A stretch of DNA of 25,401 nt, from positions 1-25,401 of the forward strand of contig CAZGHI010000034.1 of the NCBI GenBank assembly GCA_964525565.1. Reading direction: 5' to 3'. Shown piece after piece: positions 8,634 to 16,607 of the stretch (position 1 is the first letter of the stretch; each line of letters starts with the position of its first letter). The position numbers and the translations under genes are program-made. The stretch comes from OLB6 sp964525565 (GTDB lineage Bacteria > Bacteroidota > Ignavibacteria > Kapaibacteriales > Kapaibacteriaceae). The notes beneath the pieces were generated by a model. The model was not told where the DNA came from. It saw only the letters and a list, made by a program, of their open reading frames with translations, and searched no databases.

Positions 8634-10943
8634 ATGAGTATCGCGACCCTTATCATCAGGTCGGCAATACTGATGTTTGCTTTGTTTGTAGCAACTCCTG
8701 CCATTCTAGCTGAAGCCCCCGGCAAACCTGTTGAGTTTGACGCCAAGGTTGTTGAAGCTAGCTCTGAAGGTGCGCAGGTTAAACTGATGTGGATGGCATC
8801 ACGATCCGGTGGTGCACCATCGCACTTTGACATCTACATCGCGTCTGGCGAAACGGAAAACATGGATGACTTCGCACTTCTTGGCACTGTTGAAGTAGAT
8901 CCTAACAAGCCTGTGAACAACGGTGTTTATTACTACATAACGGATCGCTTGGAGCCCGGTACCTATACCTTTTACGTCATTGCTCGAAACGACGACGGTT
9001 CGAGTGAACGCTCCGTGATTCGTGTTGTAACGATTAAAAAGGGCGATGATAAACCCAAGTCCGGCCTGTTTATCGTCTCAAAGCGTACTGCTGTTGCCGA
9101 AGAAGGCAAACCGTGGGAGTTCTTCGTTAAAATCGAAAAAACGCAAGACGTATCAGCTATTACGTTTACTGTTGACAATGCCCCGGACGGACTCACAATT
9201 GACGCACGTGGATTGATTACATGGGAAAACCCTACTGCCGGTAGGCATGTATTTACAATTACCGTTACGGGAACACTTCCAAATGGCGAAACAATAAAGG
9301 CCGTACAAGAATTTGTGCTTGAGGTTGGTAAAAAAGAGAAAGACGATCCGGCAAAACCATGTACGGAACTAGCAGGTACAGTAAAGAATGCTGACGGTAA
9401 GATGATTATGGAAGGTGCCGTAACAGCATGGTTAATTAAGTCCGGCAGCAATAACGAAGAAAATCGCGTTGCTGTTCAAAAAGCTGCAATTCGCCAAGGC
9501 ACATACGCCATGGCCTTGCCGGCTGGAACCTATAAGCTTCGGGTTGAAGGTCCATCGTTCTATGCTGAGTGGTATGAAGATGCCAGCGAAGTGGTTGACG
9601 CAAAGAGCATCACGATCACATGCGAGTCACCACGTCTTGAAGTGAGCTTCGTTGTGGATATGATGCCGGAACCAACCTTCCATGTTGCTAGCGGTCGTGT
9701 TTACGATGCTGAAACAGAAGGAGGTATTGAAAATGCGCTGGTGATCTTTACCGCAAGAAAGGCAGACGACAAGGAACTGGCACGGAACTATAAAGAAGTC
9801 AAAGCTGAGACCAACGCAGATGGATACTACCAAGTGCGTCTGGTAGAAGGCGTAACATACATTGCACATGCAATCGCTCGGCAACCAAACGGTGCTCGCG
9901 ATAAGTATCTAACGGAATGGTACGACAATACGAACGATGCATCAACTGCAACCGGTATTATGCTAACCGAAAATGCAGAAGGTATTGACTTCCCGATGGA
10001 CGCTAGCCAGACCTACAATAATGGTTTTGGTGGAACCATGAAGGATTATGCCTCCGGTGATGGCGTTACGGGCAAAGTCATCGCCTATATGATTCGAAGC
10101 GGAAACGATGGTGAACCCAACAAGCGTTTTGCTGTGACCGTTGAAACAGATGCAAATGGCAACTACTCCTTCTCTAACCTTGAACCCGGCGACTATGTGG
10201 TGTTTGGTATGCCTGCTGAACGTCCAAACGTTCCTGGCTGGTACGTTGCCGGTGAGCTTGCTGCCGACAGTTGGAAAAACGCAACCACGATTACCGTTGG
10301 AGATGTAATGCTCACCGTTCAACACGACATTCTTCTCGACAAGGTCGAAAAAGAAAAGGGTCGTGGAAAAGTTCGCGGTCATTGCTATGATAACCGTGGT
10401 GGTATTATCACCAAGAGCAATGGTGCAGTACAAGGAGCTATCCCGGTTGCCGGTGCGCTGGTTATTGCCCGCGACGCCAACGGAGCCGTCATTGACTTTA
10501 CCATCGCCGATGAAAATGGTGCGTACCTGTTGGAGTATATGGGCATTGGAACTGCTACCGTTTCAGCACACCGCATTTGGTTTAACCCTGCATCGGAGTC
10601 CGTAGAGATTACCGATCAGAACCTGGATGTTCAAGTGTACTTCGGCATGAGCCCTGTTGTTAGCAATGTGGAAGTTCCCTCTCACCGCGTTGGAACCTCT
10701 CTGAACCTGTATCCGAACCCTGCAGGGGCACAAGCAACCCTTACGTTTAACAGTCCAGCCGGCCACGTCTCCATCGCTGTTGTTGATGTAACCGGCACTG
10801 TTCGTCAGAACCTGTCGCTCATTTCCGAGGGTGGGCTTACGACAGCTACACTTAACACTGTAAACCTGCCTTCCGGATTGTTTATGGTACACGTTACCAC
10901 GATTGAAGGCACGTTTGCATTGCCACTACAAGTTGTTCGGTAG
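8634..10943 (+). CDS. T9SS-exported multidomain surface protein
   Basis: The protein has 769 residues. A signal peptide covers residues 1-27 (LMFALFVATPAILA). A fibronectin type III-like domain follows at about 30-135, then a putative Ig/cadherin-like domain at about 150-232 (NAPDGLTIDARGLITWENP). Next come about four carboxypeptidase-regulatory-like beta-sandwich repeats from 240 to 680, marked by Gly-x-Val-x-Asp/Ala starts and NADGYYQVRL, NANGNYSFSNLEPGDYVVFG and DENGAYLLEYMG. The C-terminus is a T9SS type A sorting domain: LNLYPNPAG, then VVDVTGTV, LPSGLFMVHV and a final VVR. No catalytic motif is visible. It is expected on the cell surface or released. It is the last gene of the sigma/anti-sigma/lipoprotein run, 114 bp downstream, and is closed by a strong terminator. 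Confidence 0.88.
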   Translation: MSIATLIIRSAILMFALFVATPAILAEAPGKPVEFDAKVVEASSEGAQVKLMWMASRSGGAPSHFDIYIASGETENMDDFALLGTVEVDPNKPVNNGVYYYITDRLEPGTYTFYVIARNDDGSSERSVIRVVTIKKGDDKPKSGLFIVSKRTAVAEEGKPWEFFVKIEKTQDVSAITFTVDNAPDGLTIDARGLITWENPTAGRHVFTITVTGTLPNGETIKAVQEFVLEVGKKEKDDPAKPCTELAGTVKNADGKMIMEGAVTAWLIKSGSNNEENRVAVQKAAIRQGTYAMALPAGTYKLRVEGPSFYAEWYEDASEVVDAKSITITCESPRLEVSFVVDMMPEPTFHVASGRVYDAETEGGIENALVIFTARKADDKELARNYKEVKAETNADGYYQVRLVEGVTYIAHAIARQPNGARDKYLTEWYDNTNDASTATGIMLTENAEGIDFPMDASQTYNNGFGGTMKDYASGDGVTGKVIAYMIRSGNDGEPNKRFAVTVETDANGNYSFSNLEPGDYVVFGMPAERPNVPGWYVAGELAADSWKNATTITVGDVMLTVQHDILLDKVEKEKGRGKVRGHCYDNRGGIITKSNGAVQGAIPVAGALVIARDANGAVIDFTIADENGAYLLEYMGIGTATVSAHRIWFNPASESVEITDQNLDVQVYFGMSPVVSNVEVPSHRVGTSLNLYPNPAGAQATLTFNSPAGHVSIAVVDVTGTVRQNLSLISEGGLTTATLNTVNLPSGLFMVHVTTIEGTFALPLQVVR

Positions 10944-10970
10944 ATAGTTTTTATCAGCGGTCTTTACAGT

Positions 10971-11011
10971 GAAATACCCAACGGCGCATGCCGTTGGGTA
11001 TTTCTATTTTT
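10971..11011 (+). terminator. Strong rho-independent terminator abutting the next start codon
   Basis: A perfect 15-bp stem (10971-10985 with 10990-11004, starting GAAATACCCAACGGC) with a four-base loop GCAT is followed by TATTTTT. It terminates the 6164-10943 run. Its T tract ends one base before the aminopeptidase start codon at 11013. Confidence 0.93.
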
Positions 11012-11012
11012 G

Positions 11013-12986
11013 ATGATGATCAAACCTCCGTCACTCTTGCTGCTCCTCCATCCGCTGCTTTGTTTGGTAACGCATGCACAAATGCCGCCGATATCAACGC
11101 CAGTTTCGTTTCACCAGCAGCCCTTCGACGTTCTGCACTACGAGGTTTTGATATCTCTCCCGGAACCACCCAAACGAACGATAAATGGCTCGTGTTCAAT
11201 CACAGCAGTGTGGACTGAGGATATTGTTCAACCATCGTTCCCGTTTCATCTTCGTGACCTTACTGTTGACTCCGTTCATTTGAATGGAACCCTTCTTTCC
11301 GGTGCACCTCAAGGATTCGTTGAATCCGACACATTTCACTACCGCTATGCAATCGGACAACCGATCCACGTTGGCGATACCACCACATTTGTTGTTTGGT
11401 ATAGTGGTACAATGAGCAATGAAGGAGGCGCCCTTCCGTGGGGTGGAGTGCATTATGAAGACAGCGTATTGTACGCTCTCGGCGTAGGATTTAACGCGAA
11501 CTATGTAAGCACTACAGCACACTGGATGCCGTGCTACGACCATCCATCGGACAAGGCTACGCTGCGTGCAACCTTTACCGTTCCACATTCCGGAACAAAA
11601 CAGATTTGGGAGGGGGCTATGTCGGTAGCCTCGGTCGGACGACTTGCTTCTGCGTCCAGCTTACCGAACAATACCAACAGTTTTACGTGGGAAGAGACTA
11701 CTCCAACAGCTACGTATCTATACACTTTCGCTGCCGGTCCGTTTGTACGATTACTTCTTGATACTACCGGCGAGATCCCATTCGAAGTGTACACCCTTGC
11801 GCGGGACGTGGCTGCTAGCCAAACGTCGTACAGCCTGTTGCCGCAAATGGAAAACCACTTTTCCAGTCTATTCGGCGATTATCCTTTTGCCAAGGTTGGT
11901 TATGTAAACACGGTAAAAGGAGCAATGGAACATCAAACTTTGGTAAGTTTTCCCGTCATCCTGGTACAGCGTCGGGATACCGTAAACACAACGGCAGCAC
12001 ATGAGTTGGCACATCAGTGGTTTGGTGATTTGGTGTCCCCGCAAGACTTTAGTCATGTATGGCTCACAGAGGCATTTGCAACGTACTGCGAAGGAGTTTG
12101 GTTAGAGCACCTGTTGGGATGGGACGTCCACCTGAACAGCCTGGCTTCCGGTGCGCGAACCTACATTCAACGAGTAGCACCAGCAGAAGGTGTACTCCCG
12201 CTTTACAATTTTTCCCGTAACAGCCCATCGAGCAACTATCCGGAAACGATTTATCGCAAGGGTGCACTCGTTGTTGCAATGATGCGTGCACTAGCCGGCG
12301 ATTCCGCTTTCTATACATCGTTACGATCGTACCTGCAGGAAAACCATGCTTCCACGGCAACAACCGCAACAATGAAACAGTTCATGAAACCTGCGTTGGG
12401 TAGTAGAACCGATGCTTTCTTTGACCAATGGGTTTATGGTGTAGGGTGGCCCATCCTGAAGGCAACACTACTACGGAAAGCAGATTCGTGGGTTGTCCAC
12501 ATTGAACAAGTTCAGTCAACAGAGCGTCCCGGTTGGCCCCTTTTCACTACCCTACCGTTGAACATAACATATACAGAGCCACTTACCGGTCGTAAAGTCG
12601 ATACAATTCTTGTAATGGAACAACGAGTACTCGAAGTAGCCATTGCCGCCCCGCAAGGTTTTGCGATAAACTCCGGAAGTAAATGCAGATCGCTCATTGA
12701 GCTTCAGTCAGTTATAAGCATTGATGAGCAGTCAGAATCTACGTACTCTATGCGTGTTTTCCCACAGCCCACCACCGATGTCATAGACATAGAGTGGCAG
12801 CCGACAAATGCTGTTGCTGTGCATATATACACACTACATGGCATATTGGTTGAGAACCATATTATTCCAGACGCCAATGCTAAACTTTGTCTCGACGTAA
12901 GTCATTTACCAAGTGGCAGCTACTCCGTTGTGTTGGAGCGCAGCGATGGCAGCTATACAACCGTTCCCTTATGCATCGTTCGCTAG
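11013..12986 (+). CDS. Secreted M1-family zinc aminopeptidase with T9SS tail
   Basis: The protein has 657 residues. A signal peptide covers residues 1-22 (PPSLLLLLHPLLCLVTHAQ). The M1 zinc site is HELAH at 330-334 with the third ligand Glu353 (HExxH-x18-E). The substrate-binding loop reads GAMEH at 303-307, where GAMEN is the textbook form. The helper tyrosine is in ETIYRKGALVV. M1 enzymes remove N-terminal residues from peptides; this one would act outside the cell. The C-terminus is a T9SS-type sorting domain (MRVFPQPTTDVIDIEW, then LPSGSYSVVL and a final CIVR). I chose ATG 11013 because the signal peptide follows directly; ATG 11016 is equally possible. There is no Shine-Dalgarno and the terminator hairpin fills the leader position. 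The gene ends convergently against the ABC permease gene. Confidence 0.92.
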   Translation: MMIKPPSLLLLLHPLLCLVTHAQMPPISTPVSFHQQPFDVLHYEVLISLPEPPKRTINGSCSITAVWTEDIVQPSFPFHLRDLTVDSVHLNGTLLSGAPQGFVESDTFHYRYAIGQPIHVGDTTTFVVWYSGTMSNEGGALPWGGVHYEDSVLYALGVGFNANYVSTTAHWMPCYDHPSDKATLRATFTVPHSGTKQIWEGAMSVASVGRLASASSLPNNTNSFTWEETTPTATYLYTFAAGPFVRLLLDTTGEIPFEVYTLARDVAASQTSYSLLPQMENHFSSLFGDYPFAKVGYVNTVKGAMEHQTLVSFPVILVQRRDTVNTTAAHELAHQWFGDLVSPQDFSHVWLTEAFATYCEGVWLEHLLGWDVHLNSLASGARTYIQRVAPAEGVLPLYNFSRNSPSSNYPETIYRKGALVVAMMRALAGDSAFYTSLRSYLQENHASTATTATMKQFMKPALGSRTDAFFDQWVYGVGWPILKATLLRKADSWVVHIEQVQSTERPGWPLFTTLPLNITYTEPLTGRKVDTILVMEQRVLEVAIAAPQGFAINSGSKCRSLIELQSVISIDEQSESTYSMRVFPQPTTDVIDIEWQPTNAVAVHIYTLHGILVENHIIPDANAKLCLDVSHLPSGSYSVVLERSDGSYTTVPLCIVR

Positions 12987-13011
12987 TCCATGCACTGATT
13001 GGACTAGCGAA
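12979..13011. terminator. Hairpin between convergent genes, holding both stop codons
   Basis: TTCGCTAGTCCA (12979-12990) and TGGACTAGCGAA (13000-13011) form a perfect 12-bp stem with a 9-base loop. The TAG stop of the aminopeptidase (12984-12986) is in one arm and the TAG stop of the permease (13004-13006, minus) in the other. There is no T tract on either side, so intrinsic termination is uncertain, but it may protect or separate both 3' ends. Confidence 0.6.
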
Positions 13012-14345
13012 TCCAGCGGAGCACGTCACGTAGAGTTGGCTTTTTACCGTACGACAGAATGCCAATTCTGTAGATACGCGATGCCACCCATACTGCACCC
13101 ATAAATGTGGAGATGCACAACACAATAGACAGACTTAACTGCCACCAGGGGACATCGGTGGCGGCAACCCGAACCGTCATCAGAATCGGAGTAAACAGCG
13201 GAATCAGAGAAAGAACAACAGAAAGCGTTGAGTTTGGTGCAGAAACAACGCTCCCGATGAACATTATTGTAAAAATAATTGGCAGAGATACCGGCAAGGT
13301 TAACGTTTGTGCATCCGACTCCTGGTCCACTGCCGACCCGATTGCAGCAAACAGCGTCGCATAAATAAAGTATCCGCTAAGAAAGTAAAATCCAAAGAAC
13401 AGGAAGTTCAGAATGCTAATGTTTGGCAACGCAAATGTCCCGATCTGTATCTGAGGCGATTCTGACGTAGGCATACTTGCAGATGAAAGTGTGGCCAGGC
13501 TATCTGCATCCACGCTCGGACTCAGCACAACCGATGCTGCAACAAGAACACCCGCTCCCAGTACCAGCCAAGAAACTACCTGGGTAAGTCCAACAAGGCC
13601 AATGCCAATAACTTTACCCATCATGATGTGATACGGTTTAACGGAAGAGGCTAGGACTTCAACAATGCGATTTGCTTTTTCTTCCACAACCCCGCGCATC
13701 ACCATTGCTCCGTACNNNNNNNNNNGCCGGCAGCCGCGACATGATGAATACGACGGCGCCGTACAGGAAAATCAGCGTGTACATGGCAAAGCCGGCGATA
13801 TATCCTATAGCAGCAGAGACCACCGAACTGTCTTCCTCGACGCCATCATCGGTGATTTTCAAGGATGTAATACGAAGCCCCTTTTCAACCAAGTCAATAA
13901 CAGCCGTATCAACATTTGAACGAATGAGTCTTGCTTTCACAACAAATGGTTCAACATCGGATTCAATTGCCGATTCGAACGAGAAACCCAGTCCGCCGCG
14001 TGAGTATAGCGTTACTGCGCCGGAATCCAACACATTCTCGGGAATAACGAGATAAGCCTGAAGTTCTTCGCTGGCAACGCGACGAGCCAGTTCGTCCTCG
14101 CTCAACTCTCGTCCATCGGTGTACTTGGCAGTATCTGATTGAACGAGATCGAAACCAAAAGTTGCCGTTCGGTCAACCACTGCAATCTTCCCCTCCGTGC
14201 CATCACCTGCCAGCATTGTAGCAACAACAGGTAACGCAATCAGGACCATCATTCCTACCGGCCCGAGCAAGGTTGAAATGATAAACCACTTACTGCGAAC
14301 ACGCGTGAGGTATTCATGACGAAGAATGACGTTTATTTTTCCCAT
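13004..14345 (-). CDS. ABC-2 type transporter permease, interrupted by an assembly gap
   Basis: The protein resembles the NatB-like ABC-2 permeases. ATG 14345 begins MGKINVILRHEYLTRVRSKW, followed by a membrane helix (FIISTLLGPVGMMVLIALPV), a soluble extracytoplasmic domain of about 130 residues, and a second helix near the gap. After the gap come YGAMVMRGVVEEKANRIVEV, SSVKPYHIMMGK and four to five more helices, ending at TAG 13004-13006. Membership rests on the VMRGVxEEKxxRIVEV motif. The partner ATPase is not encoded beside it, so it is an orphan or pairs with a distant gene. The span of 1342 bp is not a multiple of three, so the ten N are not the true gap size. It is divergent from citrate synthase. 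The substrate is unknown. Confidence 0.85.
13716..13725. other. Assembly gap of 10 N, size incorrect
   Basis: The gap lies in the ABC permease gene. Frames on its two sides differ (codon phase 0 upstream, 2 downstream on the coding strand). Both flanks encode a version of the same YGAxV motif, suggesting overlapping contig ends rather than missing sequence. Confidence 0.85.
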
Positions 14346-14406
14346 AATCTTCCCGAAAATACGCGATTACCCCTCATCCGTTCGCAGTTCAAATACCGCT
14401 TCGTTG

Positions 14407-14414
14407 TAGTTTTG
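14407..14414 (+). promoter_or_regulatory. TAnnTTTG promoter element for citrate synthase
   Basis: TAGTTTTG matches the -7 element TAnnTTTG of Bacteroidota housekeeping promoters and lies 36 bp before the ATG. A poor -33 candidate (TTCG, 14381-14384) lies upstream. AGGAG at about 7 bases before ATG 14451 supplies the ribosome-binding site. Confidence 0.5.
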
Positions 14415-14450
14415 CCGCGCCGATAACGTACCCCCCATCAGGAGAATACC

Positions 14451-15719
14451 ATGAGCATCCTACATAACGCACTATTGCAAGAGGCTACTGAACTACGAAC
14501 ACGGAAAACGCAAATACTGAGCTCGAACAGCGAGACTGTTATTGCCAGCGTTACACCGGGCCACGTATTCGGGGGTATGCGCGGAACACCTGCACTGATC
14601 TGTGAAACCTCCAGTGTTTCAGCCGATGAAGGGCTACGTATTCGGAACATCCCTGTCATGGAACTAACGAACATCACACCGGAAGAGACCTTCTGGTTGC
14701 TTGTTACCGGGAAAAGAGCCAATAGTGAAGAGGTTGCTGAGCTGCAGTCGCATTTCGCTCGATACTATGCGATACCATCGTATGTTGTTGACACACTACG
14801 CGCAATGCCAAAAGACGCCCATCCAATGGCTATGCTTAGCGCTGCTCTACTCGCTATGGAACGGGAAAGTGAATTCCGCGCAGCATACGATGCCGGAACC
14901 GGAAAAGATGACTTATGGAAATCGCTCCTTAACGATGCTGTTCGTTTGATTGCCTCCATGCCGGGTATTGCTGCTGCGATTTACCGAATTCGGTTCAACA
15001 AAGGCGATGTAATTGCTCCGCTTGATAGCACTAACGACCTCTCTGCTAACTTCGCACACATGCTCGGAATTTCGGATGATGCGTCATGGAAAGACCTCAT
15101 CCGATTGTACCTGGTTCTGCACAGCGATCATGAAGGGGGCAATGTAAGCGCTTTTACGAGTTACGTTGTGAGCAGTGCTCTTAGCGACCCGTACTATGCT
15201 GTTAGTGCCGCTCTGTGCGGACTGGCTGGTCCTCTCCATGGGTTGGCAAATCAGGAATGTTTGCGCTTTATCATCGAGGTTAAAGAGAAGTTCGGTGGAG
15301 TTCCTACAGAAGAACAAATAAAAGAATTTACTTGGGACAGGCTAAATAGTGGCCAGGTAATTCCGGGGTATGGACATGCCGTACTTCGCGTTACCGACCC
15401 TCGGTTTACCGCTTTTCATCAGTTTGCGCAGCAACATTCAATCATGGACGACAATGTGCAGATTGTGCAGCGCATCTTTAATGTAGTGCCCGGCGTTTTG
15501 CAAGAGCACGGTAAAGCAAAAAATCCATGGCCAAACGTGGATGCATATAGCGGTTCATTGTTGTATGCATACGGAATGACGGAGTTTGATTTCTATACCG
15601 TAATGTTTGGAGTTAGCCGTGCCATTGGCTTGTGCAGTCAGATGATCACCAATAGAATGATGAATCTGCCGATTGTACGACCGAAGAGTTTAACCTTGGA
15701 TGAGCTAGCACGTGCATAA
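14451..15719 (+). CDS. gltA: Citrate synthase, mitochondrial-like type
   Basis: The enzyme condenses acetyl-CoA and oxaloacetate to citrate at the entry of the TCA cycle, in the cytoplasm. It has 422 residues. The sequence is of the eukaryotic/mitochondrial type, with LVLHSDHEGGNVSAFTS, GLAGPLHGLANQE, GYGHAVLRVTDPRF and NVDAYSG. The catalytic triad by family alignment is His263, His309 and Asp364, all present. It lacks the N-terminal allosteric domain of the NADH-sensitive hexameric enzyme of Gammaproteobacteria. The start has a clear AGGAG. It is alone on its strand, with an unidentified minus-strand gene converging 56 bp downstream. The gene symbol follows common bacterial usage; the sequence type is closer to eukaryotic CS. 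Confidence 0.95.
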   Translation: MSILHNALLQEATELRTRKTQILSSNSETVIASVTPGHVFGGMRGTPALICETSSVSADEGLRIRNIPVMELTNITPEETFWLLVTGKRANSEEVAELQSHFARYYAIPSYVVDTLRAMPKDAHPMAMLSAALLAMERESEFRAAYDAGTGKDDLWKSLLNDAVRLIASMPGIAAAIYRIRFNKGDVIAPLDSTNDLSANFAHMLGISDDASWKDLIRLYLVLHSDHEGGNVSAFTSYVVSSALSDPYYAVSAALCGLAGPLHGLANQECLRFIIEVKEKFGGVPTEEQIKEFTWDRLNSGQVIPGYGHAVLRVTDPRFTAFHQFAQQHSIMDDNVQIVQRIFNVVPGVLQEHGKAKNPWPNVDAYSGSLLYAYGMTEFDFYTVMFGVSRAIGLCSQMITNRMMNLPIVRPKSLTLDELARA

Positions 15720-15775
15720 TTCAGGGCGTGAATTGTGTTGTGTAGCACGACGGCGGTAGAACTGCTTAGGCTAGG

Positions 15776-16370
15776 CTATTCTGAATCGGACGATAGTAAC
15801 ACGCCAACAGTTGATTTGAACGTAGGGTAGTTCACATCGAGCTGAGGGGCAAGCGGTGTATCCCAAACCCATGCATCCGCACGTTGCATACGTGTATATG
15901 CCCGCATGCCAACGCCACGTATCCGTCCGCCTTTCCAGACATTTTTTAGAACAGACACCAAAANNNNNNNNNNNNNNNNNNNNNNNNNNNNNNNNNNNNN
16001 CGTCCGTACAGATTGGTGGTTCAATGCGTTCTACAAGACGATTGTTTACAACCTGGATCAGCCCCCAACCTACCGGTAACTCGTGAGATTGGATAATGCC
16101 ACTTGGTGCACAAAACCAGCGGTAATTGCCCAGGTGAACATCGTGTGAGCGATGGGACTTGGACCTGTCCGCCAGGAAATCGGCTCGTGAGACTTTGCAT
16201 TCAATCACGTACGTCACACCGTCAGCGCCGACGCCAAAAACATCCGGTTTTTCGATTGAGTGCACCGATCCAATTTCCGTGCAAACAATAGCGGGACGTT
16301 CTCTACATTCCGTAGGACTCAGCGACCAGAGCCAGTTTCTGGCCCTTCTCACCATTTCTGCATGTGTCAT
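15776..16370 (-). CDS. PD-(D/E)XK-like nuclease-fold protein, interrupted by a gap
   Basis: From ATG 16370, about 123 residues are visible before the gap. The core is IEKPDVFGVGADG, then TYVIECKVSRADFLADRSK, which gives an acidic residue, a spacer and the E-C-K of a PD-(D/E)XK-like site. HLGNYRWFCAPSGII and LPVGWGLIQV follow. This matches a small family, seen in bacteria and phages, of host-sensing or nuclease-like proteins of unknown function. After the gap I chose the phase giving WKGGRIRGVGMRAY and ending GVLLSSDSE at TAG 15776-15778. The other phase gives an implausible Cys/Arg-rich tail ending at 15771. Total span 595 bp is one over a multiple of three, so the 37 N should be 36 or another multiple of three. 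The role is unknown. Confidence 0.65.
15964..16000. other. Assembly gap of 37 N
   Basis: The gap interrupts the nuclease-fold gene. The declared length breaks the frame by one base. Confidence 0.85.
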
Positions 16371-16450
16371 GAGTGGCGTCCATGTAGTAGCGCGACCATT
16401 CTGCGGTGCATGTCACGGATACTCCTATCTTTGCCGCTTCCACGGGCCGG

Positions 16451-16524
<74 letters not shown>

Positions 16525-16536
16525 GGAAAGGGACGG

Positions 16537-16568
16537 CAAAAGTACGCCGAGCATGTGGAAGTGACAAA
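16537..16568 (-). promoter_or_regulatory. Bacteroidota-type promoter of tRNA-Val
   Basis: On the minus strand TTTG (16568-16565) and TACTTTTG (16544-16537) are separated by 20 bp. This matches the -33 TTTG / -7 TAnnTTTG consensus of the Bacteroidota primary sigma factor, and ends 12 bp before the tRNA 5' end. Confidence 0.75.
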
Positions 16569-16607
16569 ACGAACACATTACAAACGTTTATCGCAGGAAG
16601 AACAAGC

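Noticed and set aside
8972..10433. Minus-strand frames of about 157 codons inside the T9SS cargo gene
   Set aside because: They are shadows of a repetitive beta-sandwich gene, with no motif or start signal of their own.
11005..11012. TATTTTTG as a promoter for the aminopeptidase gene
   Set aside because: It matches TAnnTTTG, but it is the T tract of a terminator and would place the start site inside the coding sequence.
16426..16433. TATCTTTG on the plus strand as a promoter for hppA
   Set aside because: There is no TTTG at the -33 position, and transcription would run antisense through tRNA-Val; more likely chance.
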